Origin: Viscum album
Taxonomy: Eukaryota; Streptophyta; Magnoliopsida; Santalales; Viscaceae
Length of the DNA stretch: 64,000 nt
Direction of reading: 5' to 3'
Assembly: GCA_963277665.1 (NCBI GenBank)
Contig: OY728165.1
Coordinates: forward strand, 1,755,936,772-1,756,000,771
The position numbers were made by a program, and so were the translations under genes. Shown here piece after piece: positions 23,831-36,709 of this stretch. Numbering within the stretch: position 1 is the first letter of the stretch; every line of letters starts with the position of its first letter. Under the pieces are notes generated by a model. The model ran no database searches. It saw nothing but the letters and a program-made list of their open reading frames with translations, and had not been told where the DNA came from.

Positions 23831-26800
23831 GAAATGTTGTGAAAATATTTATTACATGTTTTATTAAATGGATAGAGTAGAAAATTATTTAAGGGAAAGA
23901 AGTATTTATTTATAGTGTTAAAATAGTATCTATGAAGATGATCTCCACACCTAAGAAGAAGGATCAGAAGTTATATAGATACCCTGGGTAGAAAAGATCA
24001 ATAGACAATATCAAGAAAAATATAAAAAATTTGTATTTATATTCTCAAATGGATAAGAATATTCCATCTAGTAGAACTGTGATATAATTGATAATAAAAT
24101 ATTTCCCCATCAAATTAGATAGTTAAAATCATGGGGTATGAATGCATGATGTATTCTCAGCAAAGTTGTCAATATTTTTTTTCTAAGGACTAAATATAAA
24201 CCCTTATATTAAAACTATGTTGTAGAAGAATACCCAACATATTTCTATTCATTGATGAATATTTATCCTAAAAAGTGAGACAATATAAGGGGAAGAGGGA
24301 AAATATTATATAGAAGTATATTATTTATATACAATTAAAAAAGTATATAAATCATGGTACCCTAAAATTTAATTTTGTAATCATTTTCAATTGGTATGTC
24401 ACATAATCCGATATTAAAAACACATAGAGCTTATATATGATAGATTGACTACCATGGTGATGATGTATGGACGGAATTCCTTGTGGTGGTTTTACGATAA
24501 AAGTAAAGTATTGTATATATTTATTATTTTTACAACATACATGTATTCTATAAGTCCCCAACAAATGTTCAAGATTGTTTTATGATACACACTCTATTAT
24601 CCATGTTATGGTATACACATTTTCTAATCATATAGGGGTGAACATATAAAAAATTGAGATAAAAAATAATTTCACATGAGTCATTATTTTATTTAAAAAA
24701 TAAGTATCGGTTTACAAATATTCTAAAAATATATATATACATATAGTGAAGAAAATAATTTTGATATAGTACAATATTGAATAATCTATATGGATAGTTT
24801 TTTTGTTATGGTAAACATTTCAATTTTTACACTATGCCAGACTATATAGATATATTCATGAAATTCATAAGGCTTGTTTCTTTGAAATATTTGTTGTTAT
24901 CCTAATATAAAAAGAAATATGTATAATCTATCCAGAAATGGTGAGAACATTTAATGTGAAAGAAACCAAAGGGATGAGATGTTTCTAAAATTTTTATGTG
25001 TATACATGGAAACTTTTTTCCCAAAGAAATTTTTCGAATTACTCATTGGAATAAATAAGGGTGTTAAAGTAATTTTTTCCATGTTATTTATTACTCTTAA
25101 TGTGGGAATGAAAATAGAACTTATAATGGTTTATTTATATGTGTATAATTTTGTTGAATGTGAAATGTTATGATAAAAAATATAATGGGGGTGTTTGAGG
25201 TAAACGTTGGAATGTGATATTCCTTGTTGTCATAGAAACATAAAATATGTACTTTTTAATTATAAATAATTTCTAGGTGATTTATTTGAATAACCTCAGG
25301 CTAAAGCATTAATGTTACACCCCTATAGTTTATGTGTAATGTATAAAAGACAGTTTTCCATTTAAAATGATAAGGATAATTCTGATGTTGTTAATGAAAT
25401 TACTATATAAAGATTTCTTATATAGTATTTTTAAATTAGATTATTGTTGTGTGGATCTATATAATATACAAGGAAAATTTTTCAATTAATTTTTTCAATT
25501 ATGTGTATCATTATTTGGATATTTTAGAGAATGTTGGCTATGTGGAGTTATTTAAAACCGATGAATTAAAGAATTGTAATGTTTGATTATATATGGAAGA
25601 AAAAATCACAAACTTTTTTGATCTTATATTGCTAATGATTTAGTTAAAGATCATGTAGATAATTGGTCTAATGTGATTATATAATAATATAAATAGTTGT
25701 ATATATATTTTATATGAATTATCTATAGTTTTATATAATTTTTTATTCATTAGAATATAGCTAAAATGATATTTTAAATAATTTAATAATTAAAATCATT
25801 ATTAGATATCTTTTTTAGTTATTGGAATGATATTAGATATTCCCTAATATTATAGGATATGTATTTAATATTATTAAAATAGTAGTTTTCAGTAATATGT
25901 TATTTTGACTAATCCTATAGTTTTCATATGTGTTCATTTTATGACTGTACATATCAATTGAAAACAATAGATGATTAATAAATGAATTTGTATGAGATAT
26001 ACTACTAAAAAAATTCAGTTTATGAAATAGATGTAACATTGTACTTATAAGACAATTTTATTTCATACAATTTAGCTGTCATTTAAGTCATCATCAAAGT
26101 GATTACCGGGATCATATGAGTCTTTTGTCAGTTTTTTATGACTGATACATGAAATCTGTGAATTCCATCACTTAGTAAAAAAAATTATTTATTATGGATG
26201 AAAAATTATTTATTTATAAATATATTATAAAAGAGAAATAATTAGGATGATGTTTGGACTATTCATTATAGATGGAAATATCAAAAACCAAAACGAAAAG
26301 TATGATTCAAGATGAAATTTTTTGAGATCTGATCATCAAAAAAGAGGGTGAAATAAAAAATTATTTTATAATTTTTAAATTCCTATTTATATGAATGATT
26401 ATAAATTAGAGACGGAATCAATTTCAGATGATGCATGAGATGTTATAAAGATACAAAAATATCATGAATCATTTATGATTCAATATCTTTTAGTTAAATA
26501 CGATATATCATATGGCATTAATTTTTAATAATATAATTGAAATTCATATAGTAATTTCAAATAAGAAAAATTGAAATTAAATTTTTAAGATTAAAATTAA
26601 AAATTCATTCTTATGATGTAGGTGTTTTTATAAAATATAAAAAACATAAAAAATTATTTCTGAGACATTTTGTGGTTGAAAAATTTGTTTTTCATATTCT
26701 ATATGAATATACAGACCATCTTGAAGTCTGTACAATTATTAATGATCCTCTAAACCAATGATGAATGCAATAATTCAAGATTAGTGAATTTTGATTTATT

Positions 26801-27980
26801 ATTTATATAATAATGAGAAACTATTTTTTGTATCTATTATGGATGTATTATTAGATTATGTGAATTATAAAATAATTAACATCTAAATAATTATCTAGAA
26901 TACATTTTTAAACAAATATAAAAGAGGAAATAAATTAGGACACTCCAATAAATTATTATGACACAAGTGTTTGAGAAAAATTGTATACTTAGTATTTTGG
27001 GATACAACTATGTACAAGAGTGTATGGGAAAATAAATGGATATTATAGTATTCAATTATTTTGAGGGATTTTATATATTCTAATTAGTTCTAATTAATTT
27101 ATTAGTGACCTACATAAAAATGATAGTGAGACCTTTAATGATAAAAGATAAAATAACTCGAGACTTATGAAAGAAAACAACTAATTGTAATCAAATAAGA
27201 TAAATGTTTCTTTTACTAATTGATATTATATTTTAAATGTATAGAACATGAATTTGAGTTGTATGATTCTAACCATTATTTTATTATTTTATCAGTGATT
27301 TGACTATAATAAATAGGAATAAGGTAAATGATTAATTAAAGAGATACAAACTAGTTTATTTATATATATGTGTTTCATGAAGTTTAGATATTGATGATTT
27401 TTCTGGATATCTAATGATCTCATGATCTTACTGAATTGAGATATTTTGGAAAAAATAATACATTTAAGACTTTTTAGGATATTATAAAATAGTGTCCATA
27501 TTTGAGGTATTATTCTTAATAGATTGTGGAACTTGAATACTCTGTGTGAGAGGAAATAGATCTATTCAATTAATGTAGTAACAACATGTATGGATCATGT
27601 GATATACTATTTAATGTCCAAAAATGAAACCATGTATATGAATTATGGGAAGATATAGAACATATAAATATCAAGGTATCCAAGGTTAATAAAAACAAAA
27701 TATATGATAATAATGTGAAGTGAATCTTGTGGATTTCTAATGAAAACCATGAATATTTTTAACAATGATACACTATGACGGTTTGGGAAACTCCATTATA
27801 TTTTAGTTCAAGATTATTTATTGTGAAACATCATTGATTTCTTGAATAAAAACTCATGTAAATTCTAAGGTCTTTGTACTATACCATATGAAAATATATT
27901 GTTTATGTTTTACTTGAATTTCATGTGTTGTTTATATCTTCGTTGAACATAATACAATACAACTACAAAACTAAATCCAT
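23831..27980. other. AT-rich, low-C stretch, no gene recognised
   Basis: It continues the same composition. Frames of 60-70 codons (for example 24979-25173) show no domain and are expected by chance. No terminal repeats were found. Confidence 0.45.
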
Positions 27981-29642
27981 GGATTAAATTTAATGATGGA
28001 AAAAAATTATGTAAATTTATTATTCAGTAAAAATATGAAACACTTGATCAACCCCCATCTCATGGGTCTCCATAAATCTTTAAGGGTAATTTCAATAACT
28101 GAAGGGTCGATGACTATCTCACACATCATCCCTCATCACCATACCCTCCATTCCAACCCACTAGACTTATTAACCAAAACTAGGAAATACAACATTAAAA
28201 ATCATATTTTCATCCAAAAATAAGTAATCACATCAACATATTTATCACCATTAATCATTGTAATTCATCAAGTGATCTCAATTTTCCCGAAGTGTTAAGT
28301 ATCACATATTTCCAACATTGGGACCCCACCGTTTCCAATCATTCATAAATAATCCATGAAAAAATTTATGTATGAACACATCCACATAAACATGTGTATG
28401 TTGTTTTATTATATGGTCCTCTAATATCAAAGAAAAATTTAACCCATCACCATGGTCCATCAAGCCATATCTATAAACCTCAATTTCTAATCCATACTCA
28501 CGAACACCTATATAGGTCCACACATCAAAAATAATTAACAATAAAACATTATTGTTAATAATAAAAATAAAAAATAATGGAATATTCACCTAAAAAACAT
28601 TTTTAATCTACATAATAGGAAAACTACTTTTCAAAATGTGTGGCCAACCAATTGGGACCTTCTCTTGAAACAACCAATGATACCCCAACCATTCTCCCAT
28701 AATTTCACCATACATGAGTGGAATGGAAAATAACACACATGATATAATCACACAAAAATTAGTGGGATATGAGGTCAATAATGAATGAGGTGAAAATGGA
28801 TGTTCATTTCATAGATCACCATATAAATGTGCCATAAACTATCCCATCCACAATGGAATCAAAAGAAATGGATGAGTGGAGGGATATATGAAATCCAACT
28901 CACATGTGGATATTATTTTCAAAATCAAAAGTTGGAGACAGGGAAAAAATCCATATTATTTTGGAATCAAATAGGTATGTATGTCATTTTCATTGAGGAA
29001 TATATGGCTGTTTAAAAAATCCCTCAAATGGGATACCTAACCGTGTAAACCCCCGAGATTTAGTAAAAATGACAACATATTAATGTAGACTATTGTACGG
29101 AATCTAGCCCCCTAAAACTCTCCAACCTATGATAGAACAAAACCCCACATATATGTAGAACCATCGATGGACGATCCATTTACCATGTACATACACTACA
29201 ATTTCCTCGGGTTATGACACTACCACGCATGATGTGGATGGGGGAAAACCCTGAGAGAATAACATTTATGGCATGGACCTGGTGGAATATGTATTAACGA
29301 ACCCAATCTATAGGGGACCTCTATAGAGAAATAATTAATTTTCGGAATGGTTCTTCTCTTTAAATACCACCATGCTATATCTATTTTTTCTATGACTTTT
29401 ATTCATTAACTTAAAAAAACTAATGGCAATAAACCATGCAATGATATAAGGTTTATGGTTTCAACATGAATTATATCCTATAACCACATATAACTCATAG
29501 TTAAAACCAAAACCACCTAATTAATATTCTAGTCCCCTAAAACCTAAACATGTTCCCCTTCCACATTAAATAACACATCCTTGAGATGTTCCAAAATAAT
29601 ATTCCTAGTAAGAATTTATATTATCCAAACATCCCTTGTATT
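27981..29642. other. AT-rich, low-G stretch, no gene recognised
   Basis: Near 27980 the + strand composition switches from low C to low G. TGTAAACCCCCGAGATTT at 29044-29061, followed by TATTGTACGGA about 30 bases on, resembles the start of the LTRs at 8660 and 15139. It could be an old related LTR. This block was joined to 55867 onward before the Tat insertion. Confidence 0.45.
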
Positions 29643-29647
29643 GTGAC
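29643..29647. repeat. Left 5-bp target-site duplication (GTGAC)
   Basis: GTGAC directly precedes the 5' LTR and recurs at 55862-55866 directly after the 3' LTR, which fixes both ends of the 26.2 kb element. Confidence 0.88.
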
Positions 29648-30168
29648 TATAGGGTCCTAAAAAATACGCAAAAGAGAATGAGAATACCCTTTAATACAAT
29701 AGAGATTCTATCCAAGTTCCCTCAATGAGTTGGGGAAAAGTGTGGAGAATACTCAAATGATGGAAGAAGACGAACCGGTCCGCAGATCAATCCAATGTTA
29801 ACGGTACGTGGTCCATTCTACGAAGCACCCCCCCCCCCCCTCCGCGGACCACTCTCGTTCGTGGAATAGAGGTGGGGATCCTATGAAGGCGTGAAGCAGG
29901 TCAGTCGCCAAGCTGGTCCACCATCACGAACCGCCCAAGCTGCGGACCACGTCGATAGGCTCGGACCGCATCCGTTGTCATTTGTAGAATGGAGGCCAAA
30001 CCCTGCGCGGCCGCGAAGTGCTACCCGAGCTTGTTTGGTTCACGGAGGAGGTGCGTTCAACGCCCACCGCGAGTTATAGATTGACCAAGTTATCGGTAAA
30101 CCAGTTTTCTGGTCATGGGCCTCCACAAAAGGTGATGCATGACCACAGATACATCTCTTTCCTCACTC

Positions 30169-30176
30169 TATAAAAG
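30169..30176 (+). promoter_or_regulatory. TATA box of 5' LTR
   Basis: TATAAAAG within CACTCTATAAAAGG is identical in the 3' LTR at 53828-53835. Transcription would begin near 30200, leaving a U3 of about 550 bp and an R-U5 of about 2 kb, an unusually long transcribed LTR part. Confidence 0.7.
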
Positions 30177-31376
30177 GATATGGAGGGGGAGAGAAAAGGG
30201 GAGATCAATCAGATTCAGGTGGAAGGATTTCGAAGGAAGGAGCTATGGATTTCGGAAACAACGAAGTTCCAGTTCGCAAACCAGAATAGGTATGAAGCTG
30301 GAAATGAATTAATAAGGAACCTAAAATGTATAACAACTTGGGGATCCCTGAAAATAAAATAACAAATAAAAGAAGTCCACAAACCATGGCCCCTCTGTGA
30401 ATGCACTCCCCGCAGACCTGGGAGTTTATGCCCCTTTTACGATCTGTCACACCACGTAACACCCTACTATGCGGGAGAAGCCCCGAACAACGAACCTCCG
30501 ACCGATGTAGCCCATGGCCGCTGCTACTCGCGTGGACCCCTCCACGTACCAACCTGGTACGCAGGCCGAACCTGATGCTCTGAACCACCCTAGTTCATGG
30601 GATGACCATTAGTCTGCAGACCACAATGGTTCGTGGATGAACTCTCTAACCGCATAACACCATCCTATGTGAATGGAACCACCACTCATACACCCATGTG
30701 GCCTGCCATATCCTTCATATTTCCCATTCCCTGAGCCAGAAAAAATCGTTTCAATCTGGCGTGACCCTTTGCAACCCCCTCATTGGCCCATTCATCGGCC
30801 CCGAGCTGAGGCCTCCACCAGAGCCACCAGATCCGTGTGATGAATCCTTCAGGAGCATCAGCACACCGTTTTGAGTTCACATACCCAAAATAAGCGAGGG
30901 AGAAGGGGTTTCTTCGGCACTTGAGAGGATTCCCAAAGCATTACTGGGTTCATATTCCCACATTAATGCAGATTTTAATCCCGGGAGTCCCCTTTCTACC
31001 CCTCCCCTTTTTAGGACTGGGGCACTTCTCCCCTCCCTGGGGAGTGGCGGACTAGTCATCAGAAGGAAGCACCCATGCACCTCCGTACTTCCCCGGTGCT
31101 ATGAACCAAGAGGGGAGGCGTACATGGGTATACCCTTTCCATCTCCCTCTGGGATTTTTCATCAATGGGTGTCCATCTTGTAGTAAGCGCAGACTTTTTG
31201 GGCTACTCTATGTGTTAGCCCCACTCCACTTCCCACGGACGCACCTTTCGCGACATGATCATCTGGTCTCTGATGCCTCTTGTTTCTCACAACGAGCATG
31301 ACTCACGTGGGCATAGAGTAAGCATCGATCGTGACATATTCTCCCAGGCTACCTCAGAGTGTATACCCTAACATCA

Positions 31377-31713
31377 TTCAAAATCCACGGACAATGATTC
31401 CCCACCAAAGGGATACGTTGGAAGCCTCCAAGAGGTTCATAACCGATCACCATCGGACCCCCGGGTCCACATTCATATCGGTTCTCCAACACTCCCATTT
31501 GAACTACGTGGACTATGATCCCTATCTCCTAGGAATGGTACGTAGGAAGCCTCCCTGAGGTTCAAGCCCAACACCCGGTCAATCCGACCATCTTCACGTC
31601 GGTTCTCTGCACCAACCCCAGGCAGTCTAGAGCATAAGCCCCATACCAAACCGAACTATGTGAATTCAGATTCCTCTCGTAAGGACATGTTGGGCGCCCG
31701 TACCATGGGTTCA
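31377..31713 (+). repeat. Three tandem GAACTAC/GGATACGTAG modules in 5' LTR
   Basis: Units at 31377-31439, 31501-31563 and 31653-31713 share the order GAACTACGTGGAC, GATTCC with a short inverted repeat, GGATACGTAGGAAGCC, CTCCNNGAGG hairpin, GGTTCA. The first has lost the GAACTAC start, the third is the most diverged. The same three are found in the 3' LTR, and six relatives occur in the array downstream of integrase. Confidence 0.7.
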
Positions 31714-32265
31714 ATAAAAAATCTCAAGTAGATATTTGTCCCCTTGGATGACAATAAATGCCAGACTGCCTGGTTACGAGAATTTAAATCAGTGTTTTCT
31801 CAATGAGTCCAGGCTCCTCGGGGTCATTAATCCAACGGGGGATGGTAAACCTCGGGCATAAATGATTCCAAACCCATACGTCCGGATGGCTGTTGTCAAC
31901 TAGGAGTAATCCATGGATACTATGCTTGGGTATAAACAAAATATTCACCAACATATGAATATGTCTTAAATCTATAAGAGAGTCCCAGAACAGGCAATAA
32001 TTACCCCCAAAAGGGTGTGATGAGCCCGACTTCCCATCCTCTCGACCAATGTGAGTTCTTAAGCATCGCTGGTCAAACCGACCATTGAATGCCTGACTTT
32101 TGAATGAAGGTCCACGTATTGCTGGATATGGAGTCGTTGGGTGTTTTGAGGTGAAAACGGGGCACATGATAATAGTGATTATGCATAACCGAATCTTCTC
32201 TAATCAACCATTGGGTAGCGCACGTTACTCCCCCACGACCCCGTCATGTGCCACGAGACAAAAAA

Positions 32266-32283
32266 TGGTGAACCCGACGTGAA
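32266..32283 (+). other. Candidate primer binding site, not tRNA-iMet
   Basis: TGGTGAACCCGACGTGAA begins five bases after the LTR end, at the expected place and with the obligatory TGG. It is not the initiator-Met site and not the tRNA-Arg site that I associate with Ogre. It would pair with a tRNA ending ...CGTCGGGTTCACCA; I cannot name that tRNA with confidence. Confidence 0.6.
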
Positions 32284-33520
32284 TATTTAATCAAGCATGA
32301 CATAATTAGCATAATACCACCCTGTTGATCCTTTATAATCACAAGGAGGGCCAAGCAAGGTCATTAATTACACATGGGGTCATGAGATGCTGCTTTGACG
32401 AGTTTGCTGTTAGTATTTGTAAAAATATTTTTTACAGGTACCACACAGGACTCCCTTCAATCGAATGGTGTCATGAAGGTGCTCACAGACACGTTCCCCC
32501 AACAATGCAACGTCTAGACACCCTCAAAAATAGAGGACCCTATCACCTACCCAGCGTCTTCAACGCTCGGTCTTGGATTCGTTGATCTGAGAGTACCACG
32601 TGAACGGTACTCTCCGAACGGTGGATGTGACCATGCACACCCTCCAATCCGCCAAGACCCACCATTCACCCACCCAGAAGTGGCCGCGAAGGAAGATCCA
32701 AATGGCTCATGTTTCCTTATCAAACCAATTTGGGGGGTCTATCCCCATAACGGTACAATGCACACCTCCTTTATCTTAGGGAGGAAGATAAGGTCGACGA
32801 TGGGGAATTCATCCCCACTAAACGGGGGATCAGCCCCAAGCCTCCCGCCGGAAGATGTCAACGAGGTCACGTCACGACTCAACATCCTCATCCTAAGGAG
32901 GATGTATCCCCGAGGATCCAGGCCCACGCTCCATGAGCTCCGGCCCCTCAGACCACCCGACGGGGGCGCAAAATGTAAAACTAGGAACCGGTCATCACCC
33001 TTGTCCCTGAGGAGGGACTCTGTGGCCCAGTTATGGAGACATATCACGAACAGGAACATACCCCTATTATATCTTCCAGAGCCAGCTATCTAGACATGGA
33101 GGCATCATACGAGCAGGCACGCATCCCTGTCAGGCTCCATCAAGCATGTCGTTCACATAGGACAAGACCTACCTGGAAGGCTCCTCTCCCTTCCCAGTGT
33201 CGTGAAGCCCACCAACCCGATGTGGTGGCGACCCAGTGCCTGTACGAACAGCTCATAAGAGATCCTCATGATTTCTACCATCCCTATGTGGTGGCGATTA
33301 ACAAAGACCACCATCTAGATGTGGCGCCAATTAATAGGTGGTCACATCTCCCTGCCAATAAAGGCCACCGACTCGATATGGTGGGAAATCGATATATGCA
33401 GGGCCAGCTCCCTGCAAATGCAAGTAAAGTCTACCATCCTGATGTGGTGGAAAACAGATAGATAAACCGGCATATCCCAGCCCAGGGGGAGATTTTTTCA
33501 CCTGCCTCGACACAGGAGAA
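32284..33520 (+). pseudogene. Leader and ORF1-like relic with Pro-Asp-Val-Val repeats
   Basis: Tat/Ogre elements often carry an extra ORF upstream of gag; this region is in that place. After about 400 bases of leader, two overlapping open frames occur: 32680-33093 (137 codons, basic, Pro- and Arg-rich) and 33033-33461 (142 codons). The second encodes five repeats related to HxPDVV, roughly every 20 residues from residue 60 on (HQPDVV, YHPYVV, HHLDVA, HRLDMV, YHPDVV). At DNA level each repeat is CCACC, about 10 bases, then GGTGG, so the unit is also palindromic. No known domain is recognised. Frame changes show the region is broken. Confidence 0.4.
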
Positions 33521-34089
33521 TTGTCAGTACCCACTGACCACCGGAGGACCGGAGCAAGATATTCCTACTCCGATACCGGAATGGGCCTTCATACACGTTC
33601 AAGCCAAAGGTGTCTCTTTGAATATCCTGGAAATGATGGAAGAGAAGGTATCTATCAAAGATCATATCTTACAGACATGAAAGAATGTAATTTCTTCAGT
33701 GGTAACAGCAGGGACTCAAGCCCATGATCCCATCTCACGAATTGAGGCGACACATCTAAGAGATGAGATAGCCGCCTCGGATCAGAACTGCATCCCTACT
33801 TCCTCCCAGGAGGGTCGTCGGCTATATTCGGCATTACAAGGGAAACCAGATCAAGCATCTTCACTCATTCCACCTAGGGGACACCCGTCCATCACAGTGG
33901 ATGCTCCAGAGCAGGCATATATTCGTACTAAATGTCAATATGTTCATCGGCGTATACTAGAAACATAACAGGACCTAATTAAAAATGTAATCAAAGGTAA
34001 AGGTCATTATCAATAGAAAACGGTCACCACTGCTCTCAGGAAATCACCCCGAACGCGCTGAGGGTAGCTATAAAATAAAGAGCGGGTTC
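33521..34089 (+). pseudogene. Uncharacterised pre-gag open frames
   Basis: Two overlapping frames, 33521-33727 (68 codons) and 33699-33968 (89 codons), continue the GC-richer, codon-like composition of the ORF1 region. Both are hydrophilic, rich in Ser, Arg, Asp and Gln, and show no known domain. They probably belong to the same broken upstream ORF. Confidence 0.3.
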
Positions 34090-35170
34090 ATGACTCTGCT
34101 CTGCAAGAAGCTGTGGTTTCCAACGTATCTAAGAACTTATCGAAGACACAGAAACCTACCCACCAATTACCATGGGAGTGGAAATAGCATCTGCAAAGTT
34201 CCTCCCCATAATGTCACTACCAGTAGCTCTGAAGGTCCTCCCCAAAGCACCTACGAGGGCCTCCCCCATATAAATATAACGATCGATCAGAAGTGCTTCT
34301 CTTTTGATGCGAGTCCCGACAACCCTCCACTTGACCAGAAGATCGATCAGCAAGAAGGCCCTCCACATAATGCGGTCCACCCTGAACGTCCTCCTCAGGG
34401 TATAAACATCAAGCACTCTCCATGTAGTGGGACCAATGATTATGATAGTAGTGCTCGCTATAATAGTCACAACTACGGAGGTCCTCCCTGTAGTGACGTC
34501 TCATCATGACAGAAAGGCCTTCCACTTGTCATGGCCTGCCCAGAAGTTCCTCCCCAAGGGTTACGTTGAAATGAAACTCCGCACAGCCGGGCATCAGATG
34601 AAGGTGGTAGTCCTCGCCACCCTGATAATAGTGGTCCTCCCCATAGAGATGTCAAACAATGAGAAGTCCCTCCCCTTATAGCGGTTCATTCTGAAGGTCC
34701 TCCCTAGGGTGTGCCCCATAGATATTCTCCCTCCAATAGTTGTAATGGTGGTCCTCGCCATTACAAAAACTGTGATAGTGGTCATCGCCACCATGACCAC
34801 CATTGCAAAGGTCCTCCCCACAGTGGCCCCAAGCAACAAGAATGTCCTCCCCTTGTCATAGTGTGTCTTGAAGGTCCTCCACAAGATGCACATTGAAAGT
34901 CAAACCATGATGGTAATCCTTTCCATGATGGTAGTTGTTGCAAAGGCCCTCCCCTAACGACGTTGTGCAGCTAGAAGGTCCACCCCTAGCTGTGACACGC
35001 CTTGGAGGTCCTCCCGAGTGTATGCACTTCAAAATTCCTATATTCAGTGAGACATTAATAATTAATGGTAGTAATAACCATTTTTGTCACCATTAAAAAG
35101 GTCCTCCCCTCAATGACGTATCATATAGATAGTAAAGTCCTCCCCCGGTCGAATCAAGCACATAAAATCC
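34090..35170 (+). repeat. EGPP-coding minisatellite in pre-gag region
   Basis: About 20 or more irregular copies of GAAGGTCCTCCCC occur, typically every 30-60 bases. In the 139-codon frame at 34090-34509 they translate as EGPPH, EGPPQ, EGLPH, ERPPQ and GGPPC blocks separated by low-complexity Asn, His, Asp and Ser text. From 34510 on the repeats continue but the frame breaks several times; a later frame (34711-34896) again reads KGPPH and EGPPQ. The conservation of the unit as a Pro-Pro peptide over more than one frame suggests that it was once a repetitive coding segment of an upstream ORF. Minus-strand open frames here only reflect the repeats. Confidence 0.6.
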
Positions 35171-35207
35171 CTCGTCTTCCGAGACACTTAAATGCACCAG
35201 ATCAAGC

Positions 35208-35516
35208 ATGTCAGATTCCAAACTAGTCTCCAACGACACCCTTCTTCAATCGGGAGATGTTCTAGGGACACGTTCATCTTCTAAACCACCGTTGAATCTC
35301 CCACATGATAATTCGATACCTATCGGTCCCACTAACTATGCCCACACTATTAGTGAGAATCTCAGGTGGGCTCACCAGGTTGAGGAGTCACTAAAGGAGG
35401 AGTATGCCTACGTGTTGAACCTTAGGAAACGACTAGCTAGGGATGGTACACCGGTTATGTTTTCGGACATGACCACCACTCAATTTGACATACCTAGAGA
35501 GTTGTGGGAAGAATGA
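35208..35516 (+). pseudogene. 102-codon uncharacterised ORF before gag
   Basis: The frame has an ATG and stays open to a TGA at 35514-35516. The second half is strongly helical and charged (residues 48-80, with LRWAHQVEESLKEEYAYVL), which suggests a coiled coil. No known domain is seen. Position and composition fit the C-terminal part of an ORF1 or an N-terminal extension of gag. It is one of the few intact frames in this region, which may be chance. Confidence 0.35.
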
Positions 35517-35569
35517 TTGCACGGCATCTACTAAAATATATGGACAACCCTCTTCCAGCTGAAATCAAT

Positions 35570-36709
35570 CTTTTTGACCTATGAGGGGTATGCAGAACAC
35601 GTCAATACAATTGGACACCTCCTACATCGTATCGACCTAGAAGCTCTTCCTTCGGCGCGGTAACAGCGAACCGAGAGGCGTAAAGGAAACATGGAGATAG
35701 CCTGCCTATGTGTGCTGCACCAGTTGTGTCGCCTCATCGGGGACGCTCTGAATGGAGTCCATATCAGGGGATGGGGGGAACATGGAGCTCCACATTTCAC
35801 TCCGCTCCCCAACCACAAGACCCTGTTCGGAATAGTGTCTTGCAACATCATCTCGTCAAGACAGAAATCAAGTGGGGTCCCTGTTTGGGAGAGGCAACAT
35901 GCCCAACAGAGACATTCTTTGACTATGACCAAGAAGAGTCAGGCCTGGAAGGAACAAGCCATTCAAGTACTCCTGAATCAGGCCACCAAGAGCATACAAC
36001 GAGCCTTTCTCTTAAGAGAGGCCAATCAACAGTCATTGCATTCCTCCCCAGAAGGGATTGACTCATAGGATAACTCGTAACCAAACCCAGTTCACCCCCG
36101 AATGGTGGCAAGCAAGATCAGGGAAGTAGGGATAGAAGCAGCCACTTCCGCAATCCATGGTCAACCCCAGCCTGCAGGTATGGGGGAATTTTTGACAATA
36201 AATGCTCCCGTAAGACCAATAAAAATGGGAAGAGACTCAACATTCAACTTATACTTCCAACCCCATCTCTCATGGATAAGGGCATTTATACCACCTCAAC
36301 AATAACCTCCCTCACAATAATCAGTATAATCTCATCTAGGGAGTATAGTTAAAAAGAGAGGTTCCTGCCCTATCCCATCCATTTAATCATCATCCCCTCC
36401 AAGTGGGTGGAGTATTGTAAGGTTGCGTCATATAACTCTCCAGGTAACCCTTCGTCATGGTGTCTAAAAGCATTCCCGGGACATGAAAAGGATGGCTAGT
36501 ACAAGATGCGGGAGATCCACTTCCTATTTGGAAGATGAAATCTTCTCCTCCCTACGGTATTCATCCATAAACACCATAGATGTTAACCCCACGGGTAACA
36601 CCGAAGATTGTGAAAGTTCAGACGGATCGGGAGACGATGTTTCCGTTCAGGCTAGACTCACAACGAACCACCAGGTGTGCACACCCGGATCCAGAGGGTT
36701 GATATAAAT
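35570..36709 (+). pseudogene. Broken low-complexity pre-gag coding relic
   Basis: Overlapping frames at 35691-36068, 35708-36061 and 36483-36707 hold Ser/Thr/Glu/Gln-rich text, such as an acidic stretch after FFDYDQEESG. Frames change several times. No domain is recognised. Confidence 0.3.

Larger units (their letters stand above)
29648..32260 (+). repeat. 5' LTR of Tat element (2613 bp)
   Basis: It starts TATAGGGTCCT (the 3' LTR keeps TGTAGGGTCCT) and ends GAGACA. It is colinear with 53313-55861. It contains a poly-C run of about 14 near 29830, a TATA box at 30169-30176 and a cluster of three related modules at 31377-31713. The 127-codon minus frames inside it are not preserved in the 3' LTR and are not genes. 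Confidence 0.9.

Noticed and set aside
30205..30588. 127-codon minus-strand frame in the 5' LTR
   Set aside because: It is not preserved at the same place in the 3' LTR and has low-complexity composition.
31784..32167. 127-codon minus-strand frame at the end of the 5' LTR
   Set aside because: The 3' LTR copy is interrupted, and the sequence is explained as R-U5.
34156..34893. Minus-strand frames with repeated GRTF peptides
   Set aside because: These are the reverse reading of the GGTCCTCCCC minisatellite; the gag-orientation reading (EGPP) fits the surrounding coding relics better.
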